DNA of 64,000 nt from Tremella fuciformis. Its lineage: Eukaryota > Basidiomycota > Tremellomycetes > Tremellales > Tremellaceae. Position numbers and translations under genes: made by a program. The DNA lies in assembly GCA_032768795.1 (NCBI GenBank), contig CP136491.1, positions 1,922,001-1,986,000 on the forward strand, given 5' to 3'. This document shows, piece after piece, positions 52,381 through 63,798 of the stretch (positions are counted from its first letter, which is position 1; the number at the start of each line of letters is the position of its first letter). Below the pieces are notes generated by a model that searched no databases, was not told the DNA's origin, and saw only the letters and a program-made list of their open reading frames with translations.

Positions 52381-52920
52381 CTCGCCGTCTTCAAAGAGCG
52401 TGGGTCAATTAGCTAAGTGAATAGAATACGAGACAGAGAACCAGCACGGTGTCACGGCGAGGGTAAGCTCATATACATGTTGCTACGCGTCGGTAGGGGC
52501 AGAGGCGCTGCGCCAAGACAAGGGGTCAACAACGGAGCGATGATGCGCCAACTCGATTGCACGCTGGAGGCCGAAAGGAGTGGCCCCACATGCTTGAGCA
52601 CAGCTGGGTCATGTGAGAGCACCGTAGATGAACTGCTTGCTTAGTATCTCTGTGAAACGCCTTTGAGGGGGATTGACGCCGAGACGCCCGGTCGGTGGGT
52701 GCCTTGCGCAGCTTGGCGCCGATGCGATGGCCCGATCGCACATGCTCGTCGCGTCCGCTGGAGGACAGGTCGTAGGTGGAGCACACATAGATACACAAGG
52801 TATGGTAGTATGATTGATTGTGCGAAAGACTGTTAAAGTTGGTGTTGGGAGGAATGAGTCTACGGAATCGGCAGTCGACAGCAAACTATAAATTGAAATG
52901 TCCTCCCAGCTGCCAGTCGC
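52381..52920. other. Intergenic
   Basis: 540 bp between the two glycosidase-like genes; nothing recognised. Confidence 0.4.
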
Positions 52921-54718
52921 CTAGATCCCCGCGACTGTCCTTGCTGCCCACATCATACCGATAAAGCTCTGTGCTTCTGGCGAATGCAGAGTCGGGTCGT
53001 TGGGGTAGACGACGAGGCCATAGGTGCCCATCGGATCCACAACGTGTGTTGCGAAGCCGTCGTCGCCCACGTAGTTCACAACCCCGGTGAAGGCGGCGTC
53101 GGCACCGCTCGATAGGGCGTCGGTGGCGTATTCCGGGCAGAGGGTGTAGAAGCGATAGTAAGCGGCAGCGACCGCGGCTGTACCGGCCACGTCGCCAATG
53201 GCGAGAGTAGCGTTGTCTTGCAGCATGTAGTCAGGCAGGAGGTTGTCGGACTATCACGGTCAGCTGGTCGAAGCTATGTCTGTGGTATGTGGTGACTCAC
53301 ATCGAGCTGCTGGAAGAGGGACCCGAAGATTGCGCTCGCTTCCTGTTTGGCTTTCTCAAGCTCGGGGGGTGTTTGTTTCGCAGCCTCGAAGAGAGCAATC
53401 TGCGGGATAAGCCGCAATCACGGACCAGCATTGCCCGCCTAAGCACTTACAAGCCGCACCAGTCCAAGCAGCGCCCAGCCATTGCCCGTGGCCCAGAAAC
53501 CGTTGTCCTGCTGGTTGATGTGGCGATACAGGCTCTGATCTGTGTCGAGCAGTGCTGATGTCTCCAGCACCCACTGGTCTAGGCCGAATTGCATAAGGGA
53601 GTCATTGTGAGCCGACAAGCCGAGGTCTGCTGTGTCAGTCTCACCGACCTGTCAGTGCAAAAGATGGAGTGGCTTACACGTGGGGACCGGAGGGATCATG
53701 TAGTTCATGTCTGACCACAATTGGAAGACGCCTTCGCGCTGTGAGATGGTTCCTAAGATCTCATTAACCATTGCAAACACAGTAAGCGACGAGACAAACC
53801 ATTTGACGAAGTGACCCCTTCTCGAAGATGCGCGAGCTGGTTGCCGACTGCCCAAGCGTAGTCTGCACCAGACTGAGCACCGTCGATGGGAGTCGAGACA
53901 TTCTCGATGAGATGTGCCGTGATCCAGGCTGCAGTGCCCATTGCTACGGGATCGCCGAGCGCCTGATCATTTGGACTGAGCGCCTTGGGCCAGAGGCGCA
54001 CTGGTGCAGTCTCAGTGTCCAAGTAAATCCAGAGATCGGTCGGCGTCGTTGCGCCCAGGGAGGACGGCGAGAACGTCCAATCGTAGTCCCACATACTGGC
54101 GACCAGGACTTGCAAAATCGGGTATGGTTCGTCGCCGCCAGGATCGGAGGAATCGACATAGGAGAATGGCTAGACGAGGGGGTAGTAGAGCTCGGCGAGC
54201 GCGTTGCAGAGTGTACCGATCTCCCAGGAGTGTCGGGAGATCGCGACGGCGTGGGACATGACATTTGGAAGGAGGTGGGTTAGGCGGGTGTATGCTGGCG
54301 ACGTAATCTGCGCGTTGGGTGTGACTGCTGGGAGGCGGACGGACGGGGGGATGTAGGCGGTCTGTGACGCGGCCGACGCGGTGGAGGCAGGCGAGGTAGA
54401 GGAGGACTCCGTGCCAGTGGCGGTGGGGGACTCGGGATTAGTGGAGGAGGAGACGCTCTGCGTGACCGATGTTTCCTCGGTCGAAAAGGAGGACGAGAGT
54501 GTGCTGCCCGAGTCGGCTGACGACGAGGTCATGGAAGACGAAGACGTCGAGATGGTGGCTACTGAGGTGGCGAGGGCCGTGTTGCTGTTCGTGACGAAAG
54601 CCTGAGCCCCTCTTTCGACAAGCCCGGCTTTGCCCACGACGGCGGCAGCACCGGAAGTTCCGGCATTGAGGGCTAGGGCATATAGCACACCTGCCAACCA
54701 CGATGCTTTGCCGCTCAT
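52921..54718 (-). pseudogene. Six-hairpin glycosidase-like gene, copy 2, with one in-frame TAG
   Basis: Exons 53800-54718, 53678-53752, 53451-53626, 53301-53399 and 52921-53250; the intron positions match copy 1 (introns 47-51 nt, all GT-AG). Signal peptide (MSGKASWLAGVLYALALNAG), a long Ser/Thr-rich stretch, and the same domain blocks: SWEIGTLCNALAELYYP, DYAWAVGNQLAHL, WSDMNYMIPPVP and NDWD replaced by NQQDNGFWATGNGWALLG. In exon 1 the frame is interrupted by TAG at 54170-54172, directly after the ALAELYYP block, where copy 1 reads a normal codon. Everything downstream stays open and spliceable, and the residues resume at PFSYVDSSD. So either this is a very young nonsense allele or a base error; splicing around the stop keeps no frame. 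The upstream product alone would be 182 aa. Confidence 0.7.
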
Positions 54719-55278
54719 GGTGCAGTCAGCGGTCTTGGTAAAGCTGTGAATTAGAAGATGTTAGATGGCAAGTGAGCAAGCTTGGAGCCATGGGCCCACA
54801 AGGGACCTTTGTAGACGTCACGATTCGTCAGGAAGGCCATTCCTCAAGCGCAGGAGCAACCGCCTGACCCTCGGGGATCGCCATGAAAAGATTGACAAGC
54901 GCGATGATGAAACGCCTTTTGACCTCGTTCGGTGATGCGGACGAGCCCGAGCCGGGCCCGACATCCCAGGAATCAGCAGCTCGTGAGTACGCTGCCAAGC
55001 CTCTAGCGACTCTTTCCTAGCTCCCGAAAACATGTTGCTGCACACCGCAAACGTAACTACTATGTTTCCGGCGAAGCACGATGACCATTAAGTGGGGGGG
55101 GGGGATACAAATTCACGTTGTCGATGACCGGTTAAGAGAAGAGGCCGGTTGGGAGAAAGAAAGAGGCATTGACCAACATCGCCTCTCCCTTCTCTCTTCT
55201 CTCCATACTGCTTGATTGCGAGGCCCAACTTTGCCCACTCGACATCGTTCAGGCTCTCAGAGATACTCAAGAGCCACA
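54719..55278. promoter_or_regulatory. Divergent upstream region, glycosidase copy 2 / Fox2
   Basis: 560 bp between start codons; contains an 11-base G run near 55094-55104. No oleate-response element could be assigned with confidence. Confidence 0.4.
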
Positions 55279-58200
55279 ATGGGGGGATCCTCGAACGACT
55301 CGCTCGATTTCAAGGGCCTCGTGACAGTTGTCACCGGCGCAGGGAGCGGGATCGGGCGCGTGTGAGTTTGCCATTCAATCTCCTGATGCCGAGGCCATAG
55401 CGCTTCATAGCGCGTGGGGAGCGTCCAATTGCTCACTGGGCATCTCCTACGATCAGAAGAAGCGGTCGAGTGTGCTGACCACACCAGCTATGCTCGCTTC
55501 TTCGCTGCCCGAGGGGCATACGTCGTCGTCAACGACGTCTCTGCCCAAGCGGCCCAGGCAGTAGTCGAGGAGCTAACCAAAGGTCAGCTGTTTGACAGTA
55601 GGGGACATACGAGCTGAGTGAGGAGGCGGGGCGAAGGCTGTCGCTGCCCCTGGGTCGGTCGCGGAAGGCCAGGTCATCATTGATGCCGCCGTCAAAGCTT
55701 TTGGGACCGTCCACATCCTCGTCAATAACGCGGGCATATTGCGTGAGATCAACCCTGACACGGTAAACAGTTCCTTGGTAGGTTGACGCTCAGGGGATAA
55801 GTCCTTCAAGAACATGTCGGATCAGGACTGGGATCTAGTCACTCTTGTGCACTTGAAGGGCGCGTACTCTTGCTCCAGAGCATGCTGGCCAATTTTCCGG
55901 AATCAGAAGGTCAGTTGCAAGGCTTCTGCACACGAGAGGCGAAGCTCATGTTCAGTTTGGGCGCATCATCAACACTGCATCTGCTGCAGGACTGTATGGA
56001 AATATGGGACAGGCCAACTACTCGGCCGCCAAGAGTAAGTTGACCTTCCTTGCAAGCAAGATAAAGCTTATATGATTAGTGGGATTGGTTGGCTTCACCA
56101 AGACACTCGCTCGCGAAGGGGCAAAGCACAACATCAAGACCAATGTCATTGTGCCGATGGCGGCTTCAGCGATGACCGAAACGATCATGCCCCCAGAGAT
56201 GCTCAAGGGACTCAAGCCTGAACACATTGCTCCACTCGTCGGGGTACTCACCGCCAAAGGGGTGAGCAATCTCGTACCATACAGGAAACGACTCATGGCA
56301 GGGACCCGATGTCAACGGACGCATATTTGAACTCGGGGCAGGATTTTATTCTGAAGTTCGATGGGAGCGATCACGGGGTGCGTGGTACGCTTGAGTCATT
56401 ACAATGCTAATGGCAGGTGCTATCTTTCGCACTGACGAATCTTTCACACCGTCTGCAGTCGCCAGCAAATGGCCAGAAGTACAGGACTTTACGAACCCCG
56501 AGCATCCCGCCAATTCTGAGGAGGGAGATATGATGGTAGGATTGACTGTCATTGCGGTCGGCTTCCTGGCTTATGTGAAAGGGATGGTTGAGACAATCCA
56601 AGTCGAAACCACCAAGCGAACAGGTATCGCCGGCGATTGAATTTAAAGGCAAGACGGTCATCATCACCGGTGCCGGGGCCGGTCTAGGGCGAGCATACGC
56701 CCTGATGTTCGGCAAGCTAGGAGCGAACGTCGTCGTCAATGATGTAAGCCAGCAGGGTGCGGAGAGCGTGTGCAAAGAAGTTGAAGCGCGTGAGTTGCTC
56801 TCTCTGATTAATCCCCGCCGCTCATGTATAGTCGGAGGCAAGGCGGTCCCAGCTGTTTGCTCAGCAGAAGAGGGGGAGGCCATCGTCAAAGCGGGTGTTG
56901 ACGCATTTGGGTCGGTCCACGTCTTGATTGCCAATGCCGGGATCCTTCGTGACAAGTCTTTTATGGGTATGGACGAGAAAATGTGGGATCAAGTCATTGC
57001 GGTGCATCTGCGGGGCACGTACAAGGTCAGCTTGAATCTCAATGCCGTTCAACAAGCTGAGATCAGTGTTGCAAGGCCGTCTGGCCGATCTTTCAGAAGC
57101 AAAAGTATGGTCGGATCATCACCACTGCTTCGCCGAACGGTATTTGTACGCTAGGCCCGTCTTTGCGTGATATTTTCCTGATTGCCAGATGGCACAGCTG
57201 GACAGGCGAACTACTCGACAGCGAAGGCGGCGCTTATCGGCCTGACGCGAACCCTTGCAATTGAGGGTGGCCGGGCAGGCATCATGGTCAACTGCATTGC
57301 GCCCCGAGCTGGTACTGCAATGACTGCAACCGTGTGGCCAAAGTGAGTGGCTGGCTGCTCCATGAGCCTCAGCTGAGACCTCAGGGACATGCTGGATGCC
57401 ATGAAGCCTGATTATATTGCGCCCATTGTCGGCTTCCTTGCCTCTGACAACTGTGACTTTTCAGGTACTTTGTACGAGGTATTCGGTGGGTACTGCGCCC
57501 AGGTCCGGTGGCAGAGAACGTACGGGTACGTCTTGTTCCCCGGCCACAAATCCCGAAGCTAAGTTCAGCGTTTGCTTCCCCAACGACCGCGAGATCAAGC
57601 CAGAGATGATCGCGGCCAAATGGAAAGAGATCACCACTTTTGGTCAGCCGACTCATGATCTTCGAGGTCACAACTGACACTCAGATGATCGAGCGACCCA
57701 CCCAACTTCGGGACCGGAAGCTCTTGAGCAGATTATGGAGAATTTCTCCAACCTCGCAGCTGAGGGTGGCTCGGCACCACCTGAGAGCCGAAGCGATAGC
57801 TACGAGGATTCTGAGGATACCGAGGATATCAAAGCTGCGAAACGCTCTTCGCCTGATCCAGAAGAGTATACCTTTACAGAGCGGGATGTCTTGTTGTACA
57901 ATCTCGGGGTTGGTGCCAAGGCGAATGAGCTGAAGTGGACTTATGAGAATGCGGATGATTTCGGGGTACGTTGCAGAGTTGCAGGACTGCATTATCACGA
58001 CTGACTGTCAGGCTCTACCTACCTTCGGCGTCATACCCCAATTCGGCTCATCATCCTCGATGTCCATGGACTTTGTGCCCAATTTCAATCCTGCCAAACT
58101 CCTACATGGAGAGCAGTACCTGCGGATTCTCGGCCCCATTCCTACTTCTGGAACTCTCGTCAATCACGTCAAGTTGATGGAGGTGTTGGACAAGGGCAAG

Positions 58201-58821
58201 ACGGCCGCCGTCACCGTCAAGGTCGACACTGTCAATAAAGCCTCTGGCGAGAAGATCTTTGAAAATCAAAGCACCGTTGTTCTGCGAGGTAGCGGCGGTT
58301 TTGGAGGCAAGAAGGAGGGCAGAGGTTTGTCACCTGATCGAAGATGCATCCGGAAGCGCTGACCAGAAGATCGTGGTGCAGCTTCTGCCCTCAATGCCCC
58401 GCCCAAACGAGCGCCAGATGCCGTCTTGGAAGAGCAGACCACTGCTGAGCAAGCTGCCTTGTATCGACTTTCGGGTGACTACAACCCGTTGCATATCGAC
58501 CCGTCCTTTGCGAGCATGGGCGGGTTTCCTAAACCCATCCTGCACGGATTGTGCTTTATGGGCATTGCCGCCAAGCACGTCCTCAAGACATTCGGCCCGT
58601 ATGAAGATATTAAGGTGCGATTCGCAGGGACTGTCATCCCAGGTGAGACTCTGCGTACCGAGATGTGGAAAGAGGGGGAAAAGGTCATCTTTGGCGAGTA
58701 TCTGCTATCTCCTGGTCCGTCTTCGAGCTGAACTTTAGTGACAAAAGTCAAAGAGCGTGACGCGCCGGCATTGAGCAATGCGGCGGTAACCCTTGTGGCT
58801 GGTGTCAAGGCAAAGCTGTGA
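55279..58821 (+). CDS. FOX2: Peroxisomal multifunctional beta-oxidation enzyme (hydratase/dehydrogenase)
   Basis: 904 aa in 18 exons: 55279-55361, 55488-55582, 55623-55742, 55794-55909, 55956-56034, 56080-56261, 56302-56377, 56417-56535, 56582-56789, 56832-57025, 57067-57139, 57189-57342, 57385-57525, 57569-57642, 57685-57965, 58012-58324, 58370-58693 and 58739-58821. It performs the second and third steps of peroxisomal beta-oxidation. Two short-chain dehydrogenase domains in tandem: [19 protein letters not shown]; then [19 protein letters not shown]. The C-terminal 2-enoyl-CoA hydratase 2 (hot-dog) domain has [13 protein letters not shown] and ILHGLCFMG. The last three residues are AKL, a PTS1 signal for peroxisomal import. 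The last intron (58694-58738) has a GC donor (TTTG|GCGAGT): no GT donor gives the needed phase, and joining yields the family sequence [20 protein letters not shown]. Confidence 0.93.
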
Positions 58822-58940
58822 TCGGTGGTGTTATGGTTGTAGAGCAGAATGTATGTACAGCAAGACTCATATCGTGTCTCAGGTCTCCTATGCATGTTCT
58901 AGGGATACAGATGGGGTCCTCGTAAGGCGAGATGAGTCAA
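58822..58940. other. Convergent intergenic gap
   Basis: 119 bp between the Fox2 and mannosidase stop codons; nothing else seen. Confidence 0.5.
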
Positions 58941-61796
58941 TCAGTTCCAGACTTTTCCAGGAAGAAGAGGGGGTTTCGGCCTGTAATTGGGATCCCCACC
59001 GCCTCCGCCCATACCTTTCCCACCCGTCCCCGTTCCCACTCGACCACCACCACTACCAACGCCACCCTTGCGCTGGACGTACGGCTCCTTGGCCTGGCGG
59101 ATCATCTCGAAACGTTTCCATTTTTGCGCGTGGGTGCCCTGTCCACGGACCCCGAGTTTCTGTTTTTGGCTCTTCGTGAGTGAGCGATGAAGACTGGAGC
59201 CACCCGGGACAAGGTCGGGCGTGGCGATGAACGGGTGTGCCTCTGTTCGTCAGCTCGTCCGCCAATCCTCAATGAAGGAGCTGACCGGTATTGAGGACGT
59301 AGTCGTCGAGCGAGAGCAGGTCCGGTTCGCTCTGCAGCAAGAGATGGTACCTGCGGTCAGCTCATCGAGTCCGAGGACCGAGGGAAGGAGAAGACCCACT
59401 TGAAGGTCTCGGCAAAGGCAAAGCTCTCCATATTGTCGGTATGCTTGATCGGCAACCGTGTGACATCCTCAATGGACGACACGCCGCCGGCGACCTTGGC
59501 CGCGTTGGTCCATGACACGAACATCTGCCAGCCCTTATCTTGCCACTTCGTGTCGCCCGTCAGGCGGTACCTGAAGTCAGCATTGTCCGCTGGACGGATC
59601 GGGCGACAGAGGGACGGCTCACATGTAGAAGACGCTCTCGATATTCTCTGGCCGGTTGATGCCCCTCGCACTGACCTTCTTGACTCCGGGCGGGACACCA
59701 CGGATCTCCGAGCGGTACTGCACAGGCGAAGGGTCCGATCTGCCCCCGTCCTGAGGAAGCACAGGCATGTCGTCGCGGTTCCACCGCAAGACGTTCTCCC
59801 TGTCCCGGTGCATGAGCGCAAAGTCGATTTGGTAGGGCTCATGGGCGATATACGGATGGTGCGGTCTCTGCTGGAACGTGACGTTGTCCATACGTAGTGG
59901 GTCGTCAGGCGGGAAGAATTCGACGACTTCGGGTTGCAGGCCCGTGGGCGTGCTGGCCGACAGCCAGTAACACGACTGCGTGAACCGCTCGGCGTCTCGC
60001 ATGTCTTGCTCTCTATTTGGCAGCAGGCGCGCGCCGAGGCCGAGCATGGCGCCGGCGAAACTGGTGAGGTGCTCGATTTCCGGTATGAGGCGGCCGTTCT
60101 CGAGTTTGCCGAGAGCAAGGATGGGTACGCCGGGGACGATACCGACCTCGACGTACAGCAATTCTTTCGCCGCGTCGATCGACCGCGCGTAGATGTCCGC
60201 ATACTGTTGCGCGGCGGGTGTGGCGCCAAGCAGCTTGTACGTCTTGATCAGGTACTCGTAGTAGCTGTCGGCGAGCCCGCCGAACGTCAGACCGCCATGC
60301 ATGGGCTGGTTCAGCGCGTGGTCGGGCTGGAACCACATGGGCAGCAGCGGTTTGTGCTGTCCACGGGGAATGACTCGTTGTTCCAGGTAATCCATTGCGC
60401 GCTGAGCAAGGTCATGCCATTTGCGATCACCTGTCAGTTGTCCCAGCCGCATGAGCTCCAGTGTCATCGAGCCGACCTCGGCAGCCGAGACTGTGGACAA
60501 CCTGTATCCCTCATCCGCCTTGCCCGGGTCGATACGGCCAGCAGGAAGCCCGGACTCGGTCTCGAATGCCCGGCCTAGAACGTGTGCAAGGTCCACTGCA
60601 CGCTCCAGCATGAGCGTGTCGCCGGAGAGATCATGGGCACCCAGCAGGCCGCCGAGATACCGGATCCCAGTCTCAAACACCGGCAGACCGACCGCGCGAT
60701 CTCGCAGCATGGCCCATGCCTGTGCTGGCTCGTCCGGATCATTGCGTCCCGAATCAATCAGATCCTGCGATATGAAACCCCGAGACCAGTCCCGCCCGTT
60801 GACCCAGTGAAAGTTGAGCTGGTTGACGTGGGGTCGGCACAGATCGTACTCGTCCGAGAAACCCATCACGAGGAGCGTGTCCAGCGTATCGACTATGGAC
60901 GCTCCCCAGTTGTTGAAAGGGTCGCTGGGCTTTAATGAGACCGGCTTGAGCTCGTCGTGGCCTGAAGCTCAGCTGATCCGGCGCCTCAGTCAGCAAATGC
61001 GCTCACCCCACGCATGGTCCTTGTACGCCTGCCACGCATACGCGAACCCACGTCGGACCGCCTCACGCCTCTTCTCGCGCAGCTGTTTGCGGCTCGCAGG
61101 CTCGGTATGGCTATCAAAGCCCTCCCACTGCACTCGCCGCACTTCGCCCCGCGGCTGACTATTCCAGTCTTCCCTGCCCACCCACGTTCGAGAGAAAGCC
61201 TCGTCGGATATTTTGAAAGCCCCTTGGGGCTCGTCATGCTCAACATCTTCCTCTGAGATGATCTCGTCAAGCTCCGAGTCGGGAAATGGGTCGAACGCTG
61301 GAGGGCGAAACCATGTCTCTAGGTCTACCTCTGGAAAGAGCGTGTCGGGGTCGGCAAGGTCGCGCTGCCGCGGATCGCGGGGGGCCAAGCCTTTTTGTAT
61401 GCGATTGGGGTAGAAGTGATCCCCGTACTCGTCGACCACATAGGCGTCAGAATCGACGTTGCCTTCAGACCAGACTGCCCCATCGTCCGCATCGTCGTCA
61501 TACGCACCCCATTGATCTCCCCCTGCACCATCGTCTTCCCAAATTTCGTCCAATCGATCTGGCGGTCTGTCATCATAGGGAGACGGAGGACGTCGGCCGT
61601 GAGGTGGACCGCCTGCTGGTGGTCCTGAGAGATAGACGAACGCGCCCAGACTCAGCGTTGTCAGGAGAATCAAGCGTGCTCTGCGAGCAAAGAGGCGCTT
61701 CACCAGAGATGTCGGCGTGGAGGATCGTGCTGAGCCCGGCAGCTCAGGATCGTACGAATATGCCGAAGGGTGAATCTTGGGCGACATGCTGGGCAT
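58941..61796 (-). CDS. GH47 class I alpha-1,2-mannosidase, type II membrane protein
   Basis: 888 aa from ATG 61796 (a second ATG three codons on). Exons 61007-61796, 59623-60961, 59400-59570, 59286-59350 and 58941-59242; introns 43-52 nt. Trims alpha-1,2-mannose from N-glycans in the ER or Golgi. A cytosolic tail of about 35 residues precedes one membrane helix (LILLTTLSLGAFVYLSG). An acidic Asp/Glu-rich stem of about 200 residues follows, unusually long for the family. The catalytic barrel begins RREAVRRGFAYAWQAYKDHAWG and has GASIVDTLDTLLVMGF, ETGIRYLGGLLGAHDL, SLTLE-like EVGSMTLELMRLGQLT, HLTSFAGAMLGLG and RPENIESVFYMYRLTGD. It ends with NTEAHPF, whose Thr is the calcium ligand. The tail after it is Gly-rich and basic. 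Confidence 0.92.
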
Positions 61797-62469
61797 TAGG
61801 CCGGTTGAGGCACTGCTTAGATGCGAAGAGAGTGGAAACAAACAGGTCAAAGGGGAGACTATCAATGGCCGTGGGGTTGGGTCGTATACGTCGTACTTTT
61901 CCTATCGTTCAAGTATGTTACTGGGCCAGCCAGACATGTATGTCGAAATGCTTGTACCCCTTCAACGTGAGGCTCTACGTTGCCAGGCCCAGAGACGATA
62001 TTGTGGAGAGGAGAGCGCAGTGCGGTACCGGTCCGTGGTCACGTTACTATGGCGGGCCGGCGGCCTCATATTACTTTCTGAGTGGCGATTTTTACCTTTC
62101 CATTCAGACTTGTCTTCACTTCCATTTTTTACGCGTCATATGCATGCTACGGCCCTCAAACCAGCACCAAACGAATCAGTGCATCATTCTACGCGTCGAT
62201 AGACCCCAAAAACGCCTCTGGACGACGTGTGGAACGTTGTTAAATGGTGGGTTGAATGATCGCTCGGGGAACGAACAAAACTGACATTCAAGACCGACAT
62301 ATCGTCACTCTCTGACCATGAGATCGCCTGTATCCAGCAGAATGTTGCCCACTATGCCTCCCAGGCCACTCTCTGGGTCGACACGAGCCCCCCACAGCGC
62401 GACCAGACCGCTTTACCCCGTCTCATCGCCTCTATCACCTCCCTCATCACGGATCTTCGGGCTGTCGAG
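61797..62469. other. Intergenic
   Basis: 673 bp: promoter side of the mannosidase gene, then (62258-62469) a frame open into the integrase gene but without an ATG. Confidence 0.4.
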
Positions 62470-63566
62470 ATGGCCCTTCCTGCTCAGGTGTTTGTGCCGC
62501 TGCACATCCACCTGACACACGTGCAGGACATGCTCAAGGACGCCCAGAGGTCCGCAGACACCCTCTTGGGCAAGAATTCCATGCGGACGGCACATACGCT
62601 GGAGTACAGCGGCGTCGCCGGCCGTCCAAGGATCGTCTGCTCAGAGCAGATGATTATCGATCTACATGACCTCGGTATGACCGAAAGACAGCTTGCAAGG
62701 CATCTAAACATCTCTCGGGCCACCCTCCAGAGGCGCAAGCATGCCCTGGGCTTGAGCAACAAGCCCCAGGAGGCTTTATTGGACTTGCAGGTGCAGGCGG
62801 TGAGCATCACCTTCTGGTCTCCGTCGATCATTACGGGCCACCAAAGCGTTTCTGACTCGCAGGAAGTTGATAGATGTTGGAAAGAGGGCGGTGGAATGGA
62901 GGGATATCGTCTGGTCATGGCTGCCTTTGCAAGGAAACGCTTATCGGCCACCAGAGCTCAAATCCGACAGGCCATCCATGACCTGGACTCAGACGAGGCT
63001 AGACGCCGCTTTGCTCAAACGACCACCAGGAGGGTCTACAGCGTCCCATTTGCCAACAGCCTGTGGCATATCGACGGCCATCACAAGCTCATTGACGCCA
63101 AGATCGTCATACACGGCGGGATCGATGGCAAGTCCCGAAAAGTCGTCTTTCTAAAGGCTAGCACAAACAATCGAGCTGCGACGGTCTTTGAGAGCTTCCA
63201 GGCCGCTGTCGAACGCTGTGGGCTGCCCAGCAGAGTCCGCGGAGACTATGGGAAGGAGAATCTTGAGGTCAAAGCGTTCATGGAGGCCAAGCGAGGTAGG
63301 TCTGACGGGCCAAGGCTGGGCTGATTGTTACAGGCCGCGAACATCATGCGTTCATCCAAGGCCCATCTACACGGAACCAGAGGATAGAACGCTTCTGGGT
63401 AGACCTGCAGTGGCGGTGTACATTCCGATATCGCCTGCTCTTCGATCAGTTCAAGGAGAAGGCCATCTTGAGTGTCGACAACCCCTTCGATCTTTGGTGT
63501 CTTCACCTGTGCTACCTCCCAATGCTCAATGCGAGCCTTGTGTCACGCCTGGGCTCCCTTGGGTAG
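62470..63566 (+). CDS. Integrase-core (DDE) protein with N-terminal helix-turn-helix
   Basis: 331 aa from ATG 62470 in three exons: 62470-62799, 62863-63295 and 63334-63566. The same frame is open upstream to 62258 without an ATG, so a 5' exon may be missing. Residues about 55-100 (GRPRIVCSEQMIIDLHDLG, MTERQLARHLNISRATLQRR) form a DNA-binding helix-turn-helix. The integrase core follows with all three catalytic acids: Asp in LWHIDGHHKLI, Asp in VRGDYGKEN, Glu in RNQRIERFWVDL. The family (GRP..., HIDGHHKL, RGDYGxEN) is the intron-bearing integrase-core group common in basidiomycetes and animals. It may be a transposase gene or a domesticated one. No terminal repeats pairing around it were found in the window; a dyad-repeat cluster lies 230 bp downstream. 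Confidence 0.78.
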
Positions 63567-63798
63567 TGACAAAGGAGGAACGGAGCAAGAATGTTGGGGC
63601 TGTAACCCAACGAAGTCGTCACTGGCTCGTCGAGCAAGGACACGGACTAGGAGGTTCGACTCCGGCGAGGTCGAACTTGACCGAATGGAATCGGACTGGG
63701 ATGAGGGACTGGGACTGGAGGGGAAGTCACTGGGAGATGTGAAACTGATCCATCGCTGGGGCATCTACGAGAGAGTCGCGGGTTTATATATACAATAG
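63567..63798. other. Intergenic
   Basis: 232 bp after the integrase stop; includes a Gly/Asp-like ORF shadow and a TATATATA stretch at 63785-63792. Nothing recognised. Confidence 0.4.

Noticed and set aside
54100..54200. An intron removing the TAG of glycosidase copy 2
   Set aside because: The only nearby GT (in GTCTAG) and available AG sites do not restore the frame, and copy 1 has coding sequence there.
59934..60578. 214-codon plus-strand ORF
   Set aside because: Antisense to the GH47 catalytic exon.
61286..62284. 332-codon plus-strand ORF
   Set aside because: Antisense to the mannosidase stem plus intergenic DNA; biased composition and no conserved pattern.
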